Assembly (NCBI RefSeq): GCF_000949865.1
Contig: NZ_JWJH01000007.1
Span: 1-64,000, forward strand
Length of the DNA: 64,000 nt
Source: Rhizobium nepotum 39/7
GTDB taxonomy: Bacteria > Pseudomonadota > Alphaproteobacteria > Rhizobiales > Rhizobiaceae
Direction of reading: 5' to 3'
A program made the position numbers and the translations under genes. Positions 29,266-40,411 of this stretch are shown here, one piece after another (position 1 is the first letter of the stretch; each line of letters begins with the position of its first letter). A model generated the notes under the pieces. The model ran no database searches. It was not told where the DNA came from and worked only from the letters and a program-made list of their open reading frames with translations.

Positions 29266-30003
29266 ATGACGATCAAGAACGCGATGGTGCTGGCCGCAGG
29301 GCTTGGCACACGGATGCGCCCGATTACGGATACGATCCCGAAGCCGCTCGTCAAGATCGCCGGCAAGCCGATGATCGACTATGCGCTCGACGCCCTCGTC
29401 GAGGCCGGGGCGGAGAAGATCGTCGTCAATGTGCATCACCATGCCGAACAGATGATCGCCCATCTCGAAAACCGCTCCGACGCCGAAATCCTGATTTCCG
29501 ACGAGCGGTCGCAACTGATGAATTCCGGAGGCGGGCTTGCCAAGGGCCTGAAACTTCTGGAGCCCGGTCCCGTCTTCGTCATGAATGCCGATCTTTTCTG
29601 GATTGGCGAACAGCTGAATGCCGTCAGCAACCTGCGCAAGCTCGCTCAATTCTTCGACGCCACGCGCATGGATATGGCGCTGCTCTGCGTCGACATGGAC
29701 CGCACCACCGGCCATAACGGCAAAAGGGATTTCAACCTTTCTGCCGATGGAAAATTGGTGAGATATAGTGATAGCGACCCGAACCCCGTGGTTTATGCCG
29801 GCGCCATCGCCATGGATTCGCGCCTGCTGGACGACGCCCCGGCGGATGCCTTCAACCTCAATATCTATTTCGACCGCGCCATCGAAAACGACCGGCTTTT
29901 CGGGCTTTCGCTTGATGGCCACTGGATCACCGTCGGCACGCCCGACGCGATAGAAGACGCCGAGAGCATCATCCGGCAATTCAGGGAAAAGCGCTCTGCA
30001 TGA
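29266..30003 (+). CDS. murU: Nucleotidyltransferase, MurU-like
   Basis: Sugar-phosphate nucleotidyltransferase of 245 residues with the signature LAAGLGTRMRPITDTIPKPLV and metal-binding MNADLFW. Closest by overall look to MurU, which makes UDP-MurNAc from MurNAc-1-phosphate. Its position directly after an AmgK-like kinase domain supports the AmgK-MurU recycling route that bypasses MurA and fosfomycin sensitivity. Substrate is inference. The ATG at 29266 is preferred over a TTG three codons upstream. Overlaps addB by 4 bases. Confidence 0.8.
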   Translation: MTIKNAMVLAAGLGTRMRPITDTIPKPLVKIAGKPMIDYALDALVEAGAEKIVVNVHHHAEQMIAHLENRSDAEILISDERSQLMNSGGGLAKGLKLLEPGPVFVMNADLFWIGEQLNAVSNLRKLAQFFDATRMDMALLCVDMDRTTGHNGKRDFNLSADGKLVRYSDSDPNPVVYAGAIAMDSRLLDDAPADAFNLNIYFDRAIENDRLFGLSLDGHWITVGTPDAIEDAESIIRQFREKRSA

Positions 30004-33000
30004 CTTTGACCCACCACGCAAAGCGCGTCCTGACGATCGCTGCGGGAACACCGTTCCTCAAAACGCTCGCGGAAACGCTGTGTGACGGGACACTGACAGC
30101 AGGCTATCAATATGACCCGGCCGATCCCCTTTCGCTCGCCAAAGTGACGATCTATGTGCCGACCCGGCGCTCCGCCCGCGTGTTGCGCTCGGAATTCGTT
30201 GATCTTCTGGGTGGCCGTTCCGCCATTCTGCCGCTGATCCGGCCGCTCGGCGAAACGGATGACGACAGCGGTTTCTTCGAAATCGAAAATCCTGAGATCA
30301 TGGATCTGGCGCCGCCGATTTCCAGCACCGGCCGGCTGGTCGAACTGGCGCGCCTCATTCTCGCGTGGCGCAACAGCCTGCCGGACGCCATCCGGGCGAT
30401 CCATTTGGATTCGCCGCTCGTCGCTCCCGCCAGCCCCGCCGATGCCATATGGCTGGCGCGCGCGCTTGGCGAAGTGATCGATGCGATGGATACGGAAGAA
30501 AAGGAATGGGAGGCGCTTGCGCATCTCGATACCGGCGATCACGCCCAATGGTGGCAGCTGACGGCGGATTTCCTGAAGATCGCCAGCGTGTTCTGGCCTG
30601 CCCGTCTTGCCGAACTCAACCGCACCTCCGCAGGCCGACATCGCAACGGCATCCTGCGGGCGGAGGCGAACAGGCTTGCCAACCTGCCGGATACGGGACC
30701 GATTATCGTGGCCGGCTCCACGGGCTCCATTCCGGCGGCAGCAGACCTCATCGCCTCCGTCGCTTCCCTGCCCCAGGGCGTCGTCGTGCTTCCGGGCCTC
30801 GATCTTTTGATGCCGGAGGAGCAATGGGAGGCGATTGCCGAGGATCCCACCGATCCTTCGAGCCGCACCCATTCGCAATATGGGCTCTACATGCTGTTGC
30901 AGAAGCTTGGCATCATGCGCGACGATGTCGTTCAGATCGGCGCCATCGATGACGATCTCGAAAAGCGTGCGACGGTATTTTCGGCGGCACTCGCGCCGGC
31001 CAAATCCACCAGCGACTGGAACCGGTGGCGCGAGGACCGGCAACCCGGCTTTTTCGACGATGCTTTCGCAGCGGCGTCCCTGATAGAGGCTGCCAACGAG
31101 CGCGAAGAGGCTACCGCGATCGCGGTGGCACTGCGGCTGGCGCTTGAAGCGCCGGGCGCTGGCCGCCCGTCTCAGGCAGCGCTGATAACCCCGGATCGCG
31201 GGCTGGCGCGGCGCGTGGCGACGGAGTTGCAACGCTTCGGCATCGAAGCCGACGATTCTGCCGGCACACCATTATCCGCCACACCACAGGCGGGACTGAC
31301 GCAACTGGCGCTGGAAGCGATTTTGAGACCCGGAGACCCGGTGCCGGTCATTTCCCTTCTGAAACATCCGCTCAGCCGTTTCGGGCTTTCTGAAGAAGCA
31401 TTCACGAAAGCATCGAAAGCACTGGAGCTGATCGCACTCAGGGGAGGCCGCGTCGAAACCGAAATCGGCAATCTGGAAGCGGTTCTCGATGCGCAACTGG
31501 CAGCACAGCGCGATGACAGGCACCCGCCCGCTTGGCGGCTGGCACTGCCGGAAGGAAGCGTCGATGCCGCGCGCGATCTTGCCCGCCGGATCGCCGTTTC
31601 GACAGACCCCCTTGGCAGTGCATTCATCCGCCGCGATCGGTCGGGCCGGTCTTTCACGGACAAATTGCCGCTTTCCGACTGGGCGGAGCGCACAGGCCGG
31701 GTGATCGAAGCCATCTGCGCGGATGAAAACAACGAACTTGCCGCGCTCTGGTCCGGCGAAGCGGGTGACAAGCTTTCCGGCCTGTTTGGCGAATTGATGG
31801 AAAGCGGCGAAATCCTCGATGCAGACGGTCCGCAATGGGCTGATATCTTCGCGGCACTGGTGGCCGGCGAATCGATCAAGCCACGATCCATGCGCCATCC
31901 GCGCATCTTCATTTTCGGCGCGCTCGAAGCACGATTGCAGAGCGTCGATACCGTCGTGATCGGCGGCCTTAACGAAGGGCTTTGGCCGGGGCAGACGGCA
32001 AACAATCCGTTTTTGTCCCGCAACATGAAGACAGCCATCGGTCTGGAACCACCGGAACGACGCATCGGCCAGCTGGCGCATGATTTCGAGATGGCGAACG
32101 GCACCCGGCAGATCTTTTACACCCGGGCGCTCAGGCAAGGCTCGACACCTGCCGTCACATCACGCTGGCTGCAACGGCTTCTGGCACTCGGCGGCGAGGA
32201 TTTTGCCGGCCAGCTGAAAAAGCGCGGCGAGACCTATCGCCACTGGGCGGCCCTTATGGATGCAAGCATCGACCAGGAGACGGCAAAGCGCCCTGCCCCG
32301 AAGCCGCCGGCCGAGTTACAGCCGAAGAGTTATTCCTTCAGCGAAGTTGGCAGGTTACGCCGCGACCCCTATTCGATCTATGCGCGACGCATCCTGAAGC
32401 TCGATCCTCTCCACCCGTTCAACCGTGACCCAAATGCCGCCGACCGTGGCACGCTCTATCATGCGATCATCGAGCGTTATTCCCGCGAGGGGCATATTCC
32501 CGGTACACCGGCATCGCTCGAAGCCATGCAGCGTATTCTGGATGAAAGTTTCGACGCGCAAGACCTTCCCTTGCATGTCGATGTCATCTGGCGTCCGCGT
32601 TTCGAGGCGGTGGCCCGCGCCTTCATCGACTGGGAGAAGGAACGGTACCCATCCATCCGTCGCAGCTTTTTCGAAGCCCGTGCCGGACAGGAAATCCCCG
32701 AAGCGGGCGTAAGACTGACCGGCATCGCCGACCGTATCGACATCAAGACCGGCGGTCAGGCGGATATTATCGACTACAAGACGGGGCTTGCGCCTTCGGT
32801 CAATCAGGCACGTGCCCTGCTCGACCCGCAGCTTGCGCTGGAAGCAGCGGCGCTGATGCGCGGCGCGTTCCGCGAGGCGGGTTCGCACACGCCGGAAAAC
32901 CTCATCTATGTGCGCCTGCGGCCGGGTGAACGTTTTTTTGCCGATCAGGTGAACAACGAGCATTCCAACCGGGGCGGCAAGAAAGCACCTAAATCAGCAA

Positions 33001-33185
33001 TTGAGCTGGCAACCGAATCGATCGACCAGCTGGCCAAATTCGTGCGTTCGCTGCGTGATGGCGAAAACGGTTTTGCTTCGCGGCTGGTGCCGGAGGAGCA
33101 ACAATCCTACGGCGGGGAATATGACCATCTCGCCCGCGTTTCGGAATGGTCAACGGCGGAACCGGGAGACGGCGATGATGATTGA
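30000..33185 (+). CDS. addB: AddB, nuclease/helicase-like subunit of AddAB
   Basis: Protein of 1061 residues, alphaproteobacterial AddB. The N-terminal half is UvrD-like but lacks a clear Walker A. The C-terminal RecB-type nuclease domain has DIIDYKTG near residue 922. AddAB replaces RecBCD in processing double-strand ends for RecA loading. Family features include GGLNEGLWPGQTANNPFLSR. The ATG overlaps the stop of the MurU-like gene, and the 3' end overlaps addA by 11 bases. Confidence 0.95.
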   Translation: MTLTHHAKRVLTIAAGTPFLKTLAETLCDGTLTAGYQYDPADPLSLAKVTIYVPTRRSARVLRSEFVDLLGGRSAILPLIRPLGETDDDSGFFEIENPEIMDLAPPISSTGRLVELARLILAWRNSLPDAIRAIHLDSPLVAPASPADAIWLARALGEVIDAMDTEEKEWEALAHLDTGDHAQWWQLTADFLKIASVFWPARLAELNRTSAGRHRNGILRAEANRLANLPDTGPIIVAGSTGSIPAAADLIASVASLPQGVVVLPGLDLLMPEEQWEAIAEDPTDPSSRTHSQYGLYMLLQKLGIMRDDVVQIGAIDDDLEKRATVFSAALAPAKSTSDWNRWREDRQPGFFDDAFAAASLIEAANEREEATAIAVALRLALEAPGAGRPSQAALITPDRGLARRVATELQRFGIEADDSAGTPLSATPQAGLTQLALEAILRPGDPVPVISLLKHPLSRFGLSEEAFTKASKALELIALRGGRVETEIGNLEAVLDAQLAAQRDDRHPPAWRLALPEGSVDAARDLARRIAVSTDPLGSAFIRRDRSGRSFTDKLPLSDWAERTGRVIEAICADENNELAALWSGEAGDKLSGLFGELMESGEILDADGPQWADIFAALVAGESIKPRSMRHPRIFIFGALEARLQSVDTVVIGGLNEGLWPGQTANNPFLSRNMKTAIGLEPPERRIGQLAHDFEMANGTRQIFYTRALRQGSTPAVTSRWLQRLLALGGEDFAGQLKKRGETYRHWAALMDASIDQETAKRPAPKPPAELQPKSYSFSEVGRLRRDPYSIYARRILKLDPLHPFNRDPNAADRGTLYHAIIERYSREGHIPGTPASLEAMQRILDESFDAQDLPLHVDVIWRPRFEAVARAFIDWEKERYPSIRRSFFEARAGQEIPEAGVRLTGIADRIDIKTGGQADIIDYKTGLAPSVNQARALLDPQLALEAAALMRGAFREAGSHTPENLIYVRLRPGERFFADQVNNEHSNRGGKKAPKSAIELATESIDQLAKFVRSLRDGENGFASRLVPEEQQSYGGEYDHLARVSEWSTAEPGDGDDD

Positions 33186-36100
33186 TCCTATCGATCACGG
33201 GCCTGCCACGGACACCCCTCAAAGCTGGATCGACTGGACCAGCGACCGGCAGCGGCTCGCCTCCGATCCCGCGAGTTCCGCGTGGGTTTCGGCCAATGCC
33301 GGTTCCGGCAAAACCCACGTGCTGACCCAGCGCGTCATCCGCCTTCTTCTGGCCGGATGCCGCCCCTCCGCTATTCTGTGCCTGACCTATACCAAGGCGG
33401 CGGCGTCCGAAATGTCGAGCCGCGTTTTCGATCGTCTGGCGGAATGGGCGACTTTGCCGGATGCCGATCTTAGGGATCGCGTCGCCGCCATCGAAGGAAA
33501 AACGCCGGATCGCATCAAGCTCGCCGAAGCGCGGCGGCTGTTCGCCAAGGCGCTGGAAACGCCGGGCGGGCTGAAAATCCAGACAATCCACGCTTTCTGC
33601 GAAGCACTGCTGCATCAGTTCCCGCTGGAGGCCAATGTCGCCGGCCACTTCTCCGTTCTCGACGACCGCGCCGCAACCACCCTGCTGGCCGAGGCGCGGC
33701 GCTCGCTTTTAACGGCAGTTTCGACGGAGGGAGACACTGATCTCGCGCAATCGCTCGCCTATGTGCTTGATCTCGCGGATGAAAGCGGGCTGGAATCGCT
33801 ACTCACCGCCATCATCGCCAATCGCAGCGCCCTTCGCGCCTTTTTGCTCGAGGCAAAACAGACGGGCGGCATCGATGCGCGATTGCGGCAGGCGATGCAG
33901 ATAGAAGCGGGTGAAACCGAAGAAACGGCGGCGGCGGCGTTCTGGCCCCTGCCCGGTCTCTCGGGGCTTTCCCTCGACACCTATCTGACGCTTGCCGATG
34001 AAGTAGGCGGATCGCGCGTCATCGATGTCGCCTATGCCTTGCGGGAAGCAAAACGGCAGGCGGATCCCGTGCGGCGCATGGAATTCATCGAAGCAGCCTT
34101 ACTGACGGCCAAGGGCGAGAAAAAATCCGATGCCTTTGTCATCAACAAGGGCATGCAGAAATCGGCACCCGATCTTGTCGACGCGCTGACGCTTGCGCGA
34201 GATCATGTCGTTGCCTGCCGCAACCGCTATCGTCTGGTGCGGATGCTGGAGGCGACGAAATGCGCCCTTGTTCTGGCCGAAAGGTTGATCGGCGATTTCG
34301 AGGACCTGAAAAAGCAGCGAAGCCAGCTCGATTTCGAGGATCTGATCGAACGCGCCGCCAACCTCCTCAACCGCGATACGGCGGGCGCCTGGGTGCATTA
34401 CAAGCTGGACCAGGGTATCGACCATATTCTCGTCGACGAGGCGCAGGATACCAGTCCGGTGCAATGGTCGATCATCCAGTCGCTGGCGGCGGATTTCTTC
34501 ACCGGCGAGAGTGCCCGCTTGGGCCGGCGCACGCTTTTTGCCGTGGGTGACGAAAAACAGTCTATCTATTCGTTTCAGGGCGCGCGGCCGGAACGATTTT
34601 CGCAGGAGCGCGACGAGACCAAAAGGCGTGTCGATTCGGTGGAGCAGGCGTTTCACCGCATCCGCCTGCCGCTTTCCTTCCGTTCTACCGAAGATGTGCT
34701 GGCCGCCGTCGATCAGGTCTTCTCCGACCCCAAAAATGCCAGCGGCCTCAGCGCCGATAACGAGCCCGTCGAGCACCGCTCCAACCGCGCCGGCCACCCC
34801 GGCACCGTTGAAGTCTGGGATATTGTAGCGCCGGAGACCGCGGAGGACGAGGAAGACTGGACAGCACCTTTCGACGCATTGCGGGAAAGCGCGCCGGCCA
34901 CCATCGTTGCCCGCCGGATCGCTGCGCGCATTGCCGGAATGATCGGGAATCAGACCATCATTGAAAAGGACGTGGAACGGGCCGTCGAGCCGGGCGACAT
35001 TCTGGTGCTGGTCAGAAAACGCCACGCTTTCGTCAACGCGCTGACCCGTGAGCTGAAGCGACGCAAGAATATTCCCGTCGCCGGTGCCGACCGTCTTCGC
35101 CTGACCGACCACATCGCCGTGCAGGATCTTCTGGCGCTCGGCCAGTTTGTCGTCCTGCCCGAAGATGATCTTTCACTGGCCGCACTTTTAAAAAGCCCGC
35201 TTTTCAATCTTGCCGAAGACGACGTTTTCGACGTCGCTGCAACGCGATCGGAGACGGAGAGCGTGTGGCAGAGGTTACGAACGCTTTCGCAGGAAGAGAA
35301 CAGCCACTTTCCCACAGTCGTCAGCAAGCTCGAAAACTTCATCGCGCTTTCAAAAACGGCAACGGTGCATGATTTCTTCGCGGCGGTTCTGACCCTGCAT
35401 GACGGGCGCAAAAAGTTCTTGGGTCGTCTCGGCAACGAGGCGAGCGATGTTCTGGACGAGTTCCTGTCCTTTGCGCTGGACCATGAAAGAACGGGCCTGC
35501 CCGGCGTGCAAGCCTTCCTTTCCGTTCTGGAAACCGATTCGCCGGAGGTGAAGCGTGAACAGGACAAGGATCGCGGCGAAGTGCGCATCATGACCGTGCA
35601 CGCCTCCAAGGGCCTGGAAGCGCCGGTTGTTTTTGTCGTCGATGGCGGTTCGAAAGCCTTCAACCACAGCCATGTGCCGAAACTGCGCTTCATCGAAGCG
35701 GATGGGGATGCCGTCCCCGTCTGGCTGCCCGGCAGCGGCTTTTCCAATCATCTCATTCGCGCCGACGAGGACCGCCTGAAGACGGCCGCCGAAGACGAAT
35801 ATCGCCGGCTGCTTTATGTGGCGATGACGCGCGCTGCCGATCATCTGGTCGTTTGTGGTTATCGCGGCCAGAAGGAAAATCCCGAGTGCTGGCATGCCAT
35901 CGTCAAGGCAGCGCTTGCCGACAATGAAAAGCACAGCCAGCCGCAGCTCTTTACGGCCGATGGCGAGGAATGGCAGGGGCTGGTCTGGCGCAAGTCGGAG
36001 GCTCGCTCGACACCTGCCCCGCAAAGGCTGCCGGAACCGCAGGGGCAAGAAGAATATGCTCTTCCGGCAGGACTTCTCGCCCCCTTGCCTGCCTTGCCCT

Positions 36101-36732
36101 CATTGCCAAGGCCGCTTAGTCCTTCCGGCGCTGGCACCATCATCGATGACGGCGCGGACGATCTGGCCGTGCGTTCGCCGCTGTTCGGTGAAAAGGCCGG
36201 TGCTTCCTCCCTGGCGCTGCAACGCGGTCGGCTGGTGCATCGCATGCTGCAGGCCCTGCCGGATTTTGCCGAGGCCGAACGCGAAGAAGCGGCCCGCCGC
36301 TATGCCGACCGTGCTGCCCGTTTCTGGCCGTCCAGTGAGCGCGAGCAGCTGATACAGGCGGTTTTGCGGGTCATGTCCGAACCGGCCGTGCAACCGGCAT
36401 TTTCACCCAACAGCCGCGCGGAAGTTTCCATCATGGGGACCATGACGATCGGCAGGCAGCATTATGCCGTTTCCGGCCGTATTGACCGGTTGGCGGTGGA
36501 TGGCAACCGCGTCATTCTGGTCGATTACAAGACGAACCGCGTTCCGCCGCGCGACGCGCGCGAGATCCCCTTCTCCCATACGGCGCAGCTTGCCATTTAT
36601 CGCGAAATTCTGGCACCGCTTTACCCCGGCAAGGAATTTGTCTGCGCGCTGATCTATACCGAAAATGCCGCATTTGTGACGGTTGGCGATGATGCGATGA
36701 AGCAAGCCCTTGCCGCAATAAAGACAAAGTGA
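33175..36732 (+). CDS. addA: AddA, helicase-nuclease subunit of AddAB
   Basis: UvrD/Rep-type helicase and nuclease of 1185 residues. Walker [12 protein letters not shown] at 40-50, [11 protein letters not shown] motif [16 protein letters not shown] motif [15 protein letters not shown] motif V ([16 protein letters not shown]) and a C-terminal nuclease VDYKTNR. Works with AddB on DNA breaks. Start at the tandem ATG (33175/33178) inside the end of addB, preceded by GGGAGACGG; a longer in-frame extension from 33001 would lie wholly inside addB. Confidence 0.95.
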   Translation: MMIDPIDHGPATDTPQSWIDWTSDRQRLASDPASSAWVSANAGSGKTHVLTQRVIRLLLAGCRPSAILCLTYTKAAASEMSSRVFDRLAEWATLPDADLRDRVAAIEGKTPDRIKLAEARRLFAKALETPGGLKIQTIHAFCEALLHQFPLEANVAGHFSVLDDRAATTLLAEARRSLLTAVSTEGDTDLAQSLAYVLDLADESGLESLLTAIIANRSALRAFLLEAKQTGGIDARLRQAMQIEAGETEETAAAAFWPLPGLSGLSLDTYLTLADEVGGSRVIDVAYALREAKRQADPVRRMEFIEAALLTAKGEKKSDAFVINKGMQKSAPDLVDALTLARDHVVACRNRYRLVRMLEATKCALVLAERLIGDFEDLKKQRSQLDFEDLIERAANLLNRDTAGAWVHYKLDQGIDHILVDEAQDTSPVQWSIIQSLAADFFTGESARLGRRTLFAVGDEKQSIYSFQGARPERFSQERDETKRRVDSVEQAFHRIRLPLSFRSTEDVLAAVDQVFSDPKNASGLSADNEPVEHRSNRAGHPGTVEVWDIVAPETAEDEEDWTAPFDALRESAPATIVARRIAARIAGMIGNQTIIEKDVERAVEPGDILVLVRKRHAFVNALTRELKRRKNIPVAGADRLRLTDHIAVQDLLALGQFVVLPEDDLSLAALLKSPLFNLAEDDVFDVAATRSETESVWQRLRTLSQEENSHFPTVVSKLENFIALSKTATVHDFFAAVLTLHDGRKKFLGRLGNEASDVLDEFLSFALDHERTGLPGVQAFLSVLETDSPEVKREQDKDRGEVRIMTVHASKGLEAPVVFVVDGGSKAFNHSHVPKLRFIEADGDAVPVWLPGSGFSNHLIRADEDRLKTAAEDEYRRLLYVAMTRAADHLVVCGYRGQKENPECWHAIVKAALADNEKHSQPQLFTADGEEWQGLVWRKSEARSTPAPQRLPEPQGQEEYALPAGLLAPLPALPSLPRPLSPSGAGTIIDDGADDLAVRSPLFGEKAGASSLALQRGRLVHRMLQALPDFAEAEREEAARRYADRAARFWPSSEREQLIQAVLRVMSEPAVQPAFSPNSRAEVSIMGTMTIGRQHYAVSGRIDRLAVDGNRVILVDYKTNRVPPRDAREIPFSHTAQLAIYREILAPLYPGKEFVCALIYTENAAFVTVGDDAMKQALAAIKTK

Positions 36733-36809
36733 GATACCGGGGCATTGAAATTCCGACGCGCCCGCATCACATCGATAGCGGAAAAGATTCACTGAAAGGA
36801 GAGCCAGAT

Positions 36810-37130
36810 ATGGCTACCGTAAAAGTCGACGCCGCCAACTTCCAGTCCGAAGTCCTCGAATCCTCCGAACCTGTCGTGGTGGATTTCTGGGCCGAATGGT
36901 GCGGCCCGTGCAAGATGATCGCGCCGAGCCTTGAAGAAATTTCGTCCGAGCTTGCCGGCAAGGTCAAGGTCGCAAAGCTCAATATCGACGAAAACCCGGA
37001 ACTGGCCGCCCAGTTCGGCGTTCGCTCCATCCCGACCCTTGCAATTTTCAAGGGCGGCGAAGTGGCCGACATCAAGGTTGGCGCCGCACCCAAGACAGCG
37101 CTTTCGGCCTGGATTTCCGGCGCCGCTTAA
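36810..37130 (+). CDS. trxA: Thioredoxin
   Basis: Thioredoxin 1 of 106 residues with the active site WCGPC, Cys31 and Cys34, and cis-Pro in RSIPTL. Cytoplasmic disulphide reductant for ribonucleotide reductase, PAPS reductase and others. AAAGGAGAG precedes the ATG at the right distance, which excludes an upstream 27-codon extension. It ends the addBA run and terminates at a strong hairpin. Confidence 0.98.
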   Translation: MATVKVDAANFQSEVLESSEPVVVDFWAEWCGPCKMIAPSLEEISSELAGKVKVAKLNIDENPELAAQFGVRSIPTLAIFKGGEVADIKVGAAPKTALSAWISGAA

Positions 37131-37151
37131 ATCGTTTTTGATGGAATAAAG

Positions 37152-37181
37152 AAAAGCCCGGCAGCGATGCCGGGCTTTTTT
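37152..37181. terminator. Bidirectional terminator between trxA and folC
   Basis: AAAAGCCCGGC/GCCGGGCTTTTTT hairpin between convergent genes. The folC stop codon lies in the T-run, so the folC transcript must use the complementary face just after its stop. Confidence 0.88.
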
Positions 37182-38523
37182 ACTGGGGAACCGTACCGTT
37201 CAACGCAAGTGCGTTTCCGGCGAGATAAAGCGAGCCGCCGATCAGGATGCGCGGCGGCGGCCCTTCAGGATCAACCCGGCGCGACAACTCGTCCAGCGCT
37301 TCGGTCAGGGAAGAAGTCGGTGCCGCCACCAGACCGGCATCGAAGGCCGCATGGGCGAGCACGACGGGATCGATCGCCGCATCGGTGCCGCCGATCGGCA
37401 CAGTGAAGACATATTCGGCAATATCGGCGAAAGCCTTGAAATATCCCACTGGGTCCTTGGTGTTGATCAAGCCCGCTATGATGAAAAGCGGGCGCGGTGT
37501 CTTTTCTTCAAACCCTGCCATGGCCTCGGCAATGACTTCGCCCGCGCCGGGATTGTGACCGCCATCGATCCAGATTTCCGCGTCCTTCGGGGCCATTTCG
37601 GCGATCTTGCCGGTTACGATGCGCTGTAGACGGCCGGGCCATTCCACCGAAGTCATGGCCTTTTCGATCATCCGTTCCGTCACTTCGAAACCTGCGGCCT
37701 TGACGGCGCGGATCGCGGCGGCGGCATTGGCGAGCTGGTGGCGACCGGGAAGCCGAGGCAGCGGCGCATCGGTCAGGCCGAACTCGTCCTGATAGACCAT
37801 GCGGCCAAACTCTTCATGCGCGGAAAAATCCTGTCCATAGACAGACGCCGGGCAACCAAGCCGCTCCGCCGTGGCAACGAGGGTATCCAGCGCCGCATCA
37901 TGCTCCTGATGGCCAATGACGACGGGTGAACCCTTCTTCATGATGCCCGCCTTTTCGGCGGCGATCAGTTCAACCCGGTCGCCGAGATAGGCCTCATGAT
38001 CGAGCGATATCGGCATGATGATGGAAACGGCCGGGTGGTTGATCACATTGGTCGCATCGAAACGCCCGCCAAGCCCCACCTCAACGATGGCCGCATCGGC
38101 TGGATGTTCCGAAAAAAGGAGAAACATAACCGCAGTCAAAATTTCGAAAACGGTGATTTTTTGTCCTTCGTTCGCCACTTCGATGCGACGCAGGGCGTCC
38201 GCGAAGACGGCATCCTCGACAAAGCGGCCTCTCTCGCCAGCGACGCCGATACGATAACGTTCGTGCCAGTTTACGAGATGCGGCTTGGTATGGACGTGCA
38301 CCGCCAGTCCGGCCGCCTCCAGCAAAGCCCGGCAAAAGGCGCTGACCGAACCCTTACCATTCGTGCCTGCGACATGGATAACCGGCGGCATCCTCTTTTG
38401 AGGATCGTCGAGTTTTTCCAGAAGACGGGAAATTCTATCCAGCGAAAGATCAAAACCCTTGGGGTGGAGCTGCATCAGCTCTTCGATGATCTGTTCGGCC
38501 TCGCCGATTGCGGGCTTCGTCAT
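37180..38523 (-). CDS. folC: Folylpolyglutamate synthase / dihydrofolate synthase
   Basis: Mur-ligase-like enzyme of 447 residues adding glutamate to dihydropteroate and folates. P-loop VAGTNGKGS at 51-59; SPHL-equivalent KPHLVNWHERYRI; DGGHNPGA near the C-terminal domain. Start MTKPAIGE chosen; in-frame Met codons at 38559 and 38592 would add 12 or 23 residues. Last gene of the minus-strand trpFBA-accD-folC cluster, an order widely kept in alphaproteobacteria. Confidence 0.95.
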   Translation of the reverse strand: MTKPAIGEAEQIIEELMQLHPKGFDLSLDRISRLLEKLDDPQKRMPPVIHVAGTNGKGSVSAFCRALLEAAGLAVHVHTKPHLVNWHERYRIGVAGERGRFVEDAVFADALRRIEVANEGQKITVFEILTAVMFLLFSEHPADAAIVEVGLGGRFDATNVINHPAVSIIMPISLDHEAYLGDRVELIAAEKAGIMKKGSPVVIGHQEHDAALDTLVATAERLGCPASVYGQDFSAHEEFGRMVYQDEFGLTDAPLPRLPGRHQLANAAAAIRAVKAAGFEVTERMIEKAMTSVEWPGRLQRIVTGKIAEMAPKDAEIWIDGGHNPGAGEVIAEAMAGFEEKTPRPLFIIAGLINTKDPVGYFKAFADIAEYVFTVPIGGTDAAIDPVVLAHAAFDAGLVAAPTSSLTEALDELSRRVDPEGPPPRILIGGSLYLAGNALALNGTVPQ

Positions 38524-38646
38524 ATCTTCTGTTCGCCTTTCAGGCGTCGTCTTGGCCATTTTGTCCGCCGCACCCGAGATGAAATCATACAACGTATAAC
38601 ATCATCCCGAAGGCGATTTCCCGCCTCCGGGCGACATATTTTTCCG

Positions 38647-39540
38647 TCAGGCCGAAGCCGCAAGCGGAACGACCGCGTTCGCTTCTGCCGGAGCCTTCGT
38701 CATGATCTTGAGAAGGCTCGCCAGCGTATCGGGAATTTCGCGGCGGTCGATCACCATATCCACCATGCCGTGCTCGAAAAGGTATTCCGACGTCTGGAAG
38801 CCTTCGGGGAGCTTTTCGCGAATGGTCTGCTCGATCACGCGCTTGCCAGCAAAACAAATCTCGGCACCCGGCTCGGCGATATGGACGTCGCCCAGCATCG
38901 CGTAGGAAGCGGTCACCCCACCCGTCGTCGGGTTTGTCAGAACCACGATGTAGGGCATGCCCGCTTCTTTGAGCATGTTCACCGCAACCGTGGTGCGCGG
39001 CAGCTGCATCAGCGAGAGAATGCCTTCCTGCATGCGGGCACCGCCGGAGGCCGGAAACATGACGAGCGGGCAACGCTCGGAAATGGCGCGCTCGAACGCC
39101 TTGACGATGGCTTCACCGGCCGCAATGCCGAGCGAGCCGCCCATGAACTGGAATTCATGCACGACGGCAACGATCTTCAGCCCCTTTAGATGACCGACGC
39201 CGGCAAGGATCGTGTCTTCCTGTTCGGTCTTCGTCCGACTGTCGCGCAGACGATCGGTATATTTCTTGGAATCGCGGAACTTCAGCGGATCCTGCGCCAC
39301 CTTCGGCTGGGGCAAGGCCTCATAGACGCCGCCATCGAAGAGATCGATAAGGCGCGCCTTTGCCGGCATCTTCATGTGATAACCGGAAGCCGGAATGACC
39401 CACTTGTTGTCTTCCAGATCCTTGTGGAAGACCATTTCGCCCGTTTCCGGGCACTTGATCCACAGGTTCTCCGGAACCTCCGGGCGGCGGCCAAGCATGG
39501 AATTGATCCGGGGCCGTACGTAATTGGTGATCCAGTTCAA
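38647..39540 (-). CDS. accD: Acetyl-CoA carboxylase carboxyltransferase subunit beta
   Basis: Carboxyltransferase beta subunit of 297 residues; with AccA it transfers CO2 from biotin to acetyl-CoA for fatty acid synthesis. The crotonase-like core is intact ([37 protein letters not shown]). The N-terminal zinc ribbon that in E. coli has four Cys is degenerate: [13 protein letters not shown] keeps one Cys, and the second pair is replaced by VIPASGYH. Such loss suggests a zinc-independent form. Downstream of trpA by 27 bases. Confidence 0.96.
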   Translation of the reverse strand: MNWITNYVRPRINSMLGRRPEVPENLWIKCPETGEMVFHKDLEDNKWVIPASGYHMKMPAKARLIDLFDGGVYEALPQPKVAQDPLKFRDSKKYTDRLRDSRTKTEQEDTILAGVGHLKGLKIVAVVHEFQFMGGSLGIAAGEAIVKAFERAISERCPLVMFPASGGARMQEGILSLMQLPRTTVAVNMLKEAGMPYIVVLTNPTTGGVTASYAMLGDVHIAEPGAEICFAGKRVIEQTIREKLPEGFQTSEYLFEHGMVDMVIDRREIPDTLASLLKIMTKAPAEANAVVPLAASA

Positions 39541-39567
39541 CTGACTACTCCTTACTGGGCCGCGCGC

Positions 39568-40407
39568 TTATACCGCAGCGGCAAGGCGCGACGCACGCAC
39601 GCCCGTTGAAAGTCCCTTTACCAGCGTCGTAACGGCCGGCACGGTATCGGTGGTCGCCTGTCCGTCCTTCGTCAGGCTACCGGCGATCTGGTTGACGATG
39701 GCCGAACCGACCACCACACCATCCGCCACAGCACCGATTGCCTGAGCATGATCGGCCGTCTTGACGCCAAAACCGACACAAACCGGCAAATCCGTATGCG
39801 CCTTGATACGACCGACCGCGCCCGAGATCAACGAGGGATCTGGAAGTGCGGAACCGGTAATGCCGTTCATGGAGACATAATAGACGAAGCCTGAGGTATT
39901 TTTAAGAACGGCAGGCAGGCGCTTGCCATCCGTCGTCGGCGTGGCGAGACGGATGAAATTGACGCCGCGCGCCAAGGCAGGCACGCAAAGCTCGTCGTCC
40001 ATTTCCGGCGGCAGATCGACCACGATCAGGCCATCGACACCGGCCGCCAGCGCATCGTCCAGAAACCTGTCGACGCCGTAGATATAGATCGGATTGTAAT
40101 ATCCCATCATCACGATCGGGGTCGCATCGTCGTCTTTGCGGAACTCGCGGGCGAGATCAAGCGTGGTTTTCAGCGTCTGGCCGCCTTTAAGCGCCCGCTG
40201 TCCTGCCAGCTGGATCGCCGGGCCGTCCGCCATCGGGTCGGAAAACGGCATGCCGAGCTCGATGACATCGGCACCCGCTTCCGGCAAGGCCTTCATGATG
40301 CCGAGGGAAGTTTCGAAGTCCGGGTCGCCGCCCATGAAATAGGTGATCAGGGCCGGGCGATTTTCCGCCCGCAGATCGGCGAAGCGCTTGTCCATACGTG
40401 CAGTCAT
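39568..40407 (-). CDS. trpA: Tryptophan synthase alpha subunit
   Basis: (Beta-alpha)8 barrel of 279 residues cleaving indole-3-glycerol phosphate. Catalytic Glu50 and Asp61 are in [17 protein letters not shown]; Gly-rich phosphate site VGFGVK and VVGSAIV. The start MTARMDKRF was chosen over an upstream extension that overlaps trpB. It begins 4 bases after the trpB stop, consistent with coupled synthesis of the alpha2-beta2 complex. Confidence 0.97.
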   Translation of the reverse strand: MTARMDKRFADLRAENRPALITYFMGGDPDFETSLGIMKALPEAGADVIELGMPFSDPMADGPAIQLAGQRALKGGQTLKTTLDLAREFRKDDDATPIVMMGYYNPIYIYGVDRFLDDALAAGVDGLIVVDLPPEMDDELCVPALARGVNFIRLATPTTDGKRLPAVLKNTSGFVYYVSMNGITGSALPDPSLISGAVGRIKAHTDLPVCVGFGVKTADHAQAIGAVADGVVVGSAIVNQIAGSLTKDGQATTDTVPAVTTLVKGLSTGVRASRLAAAV

Positions 40408-40411
40408 GATC

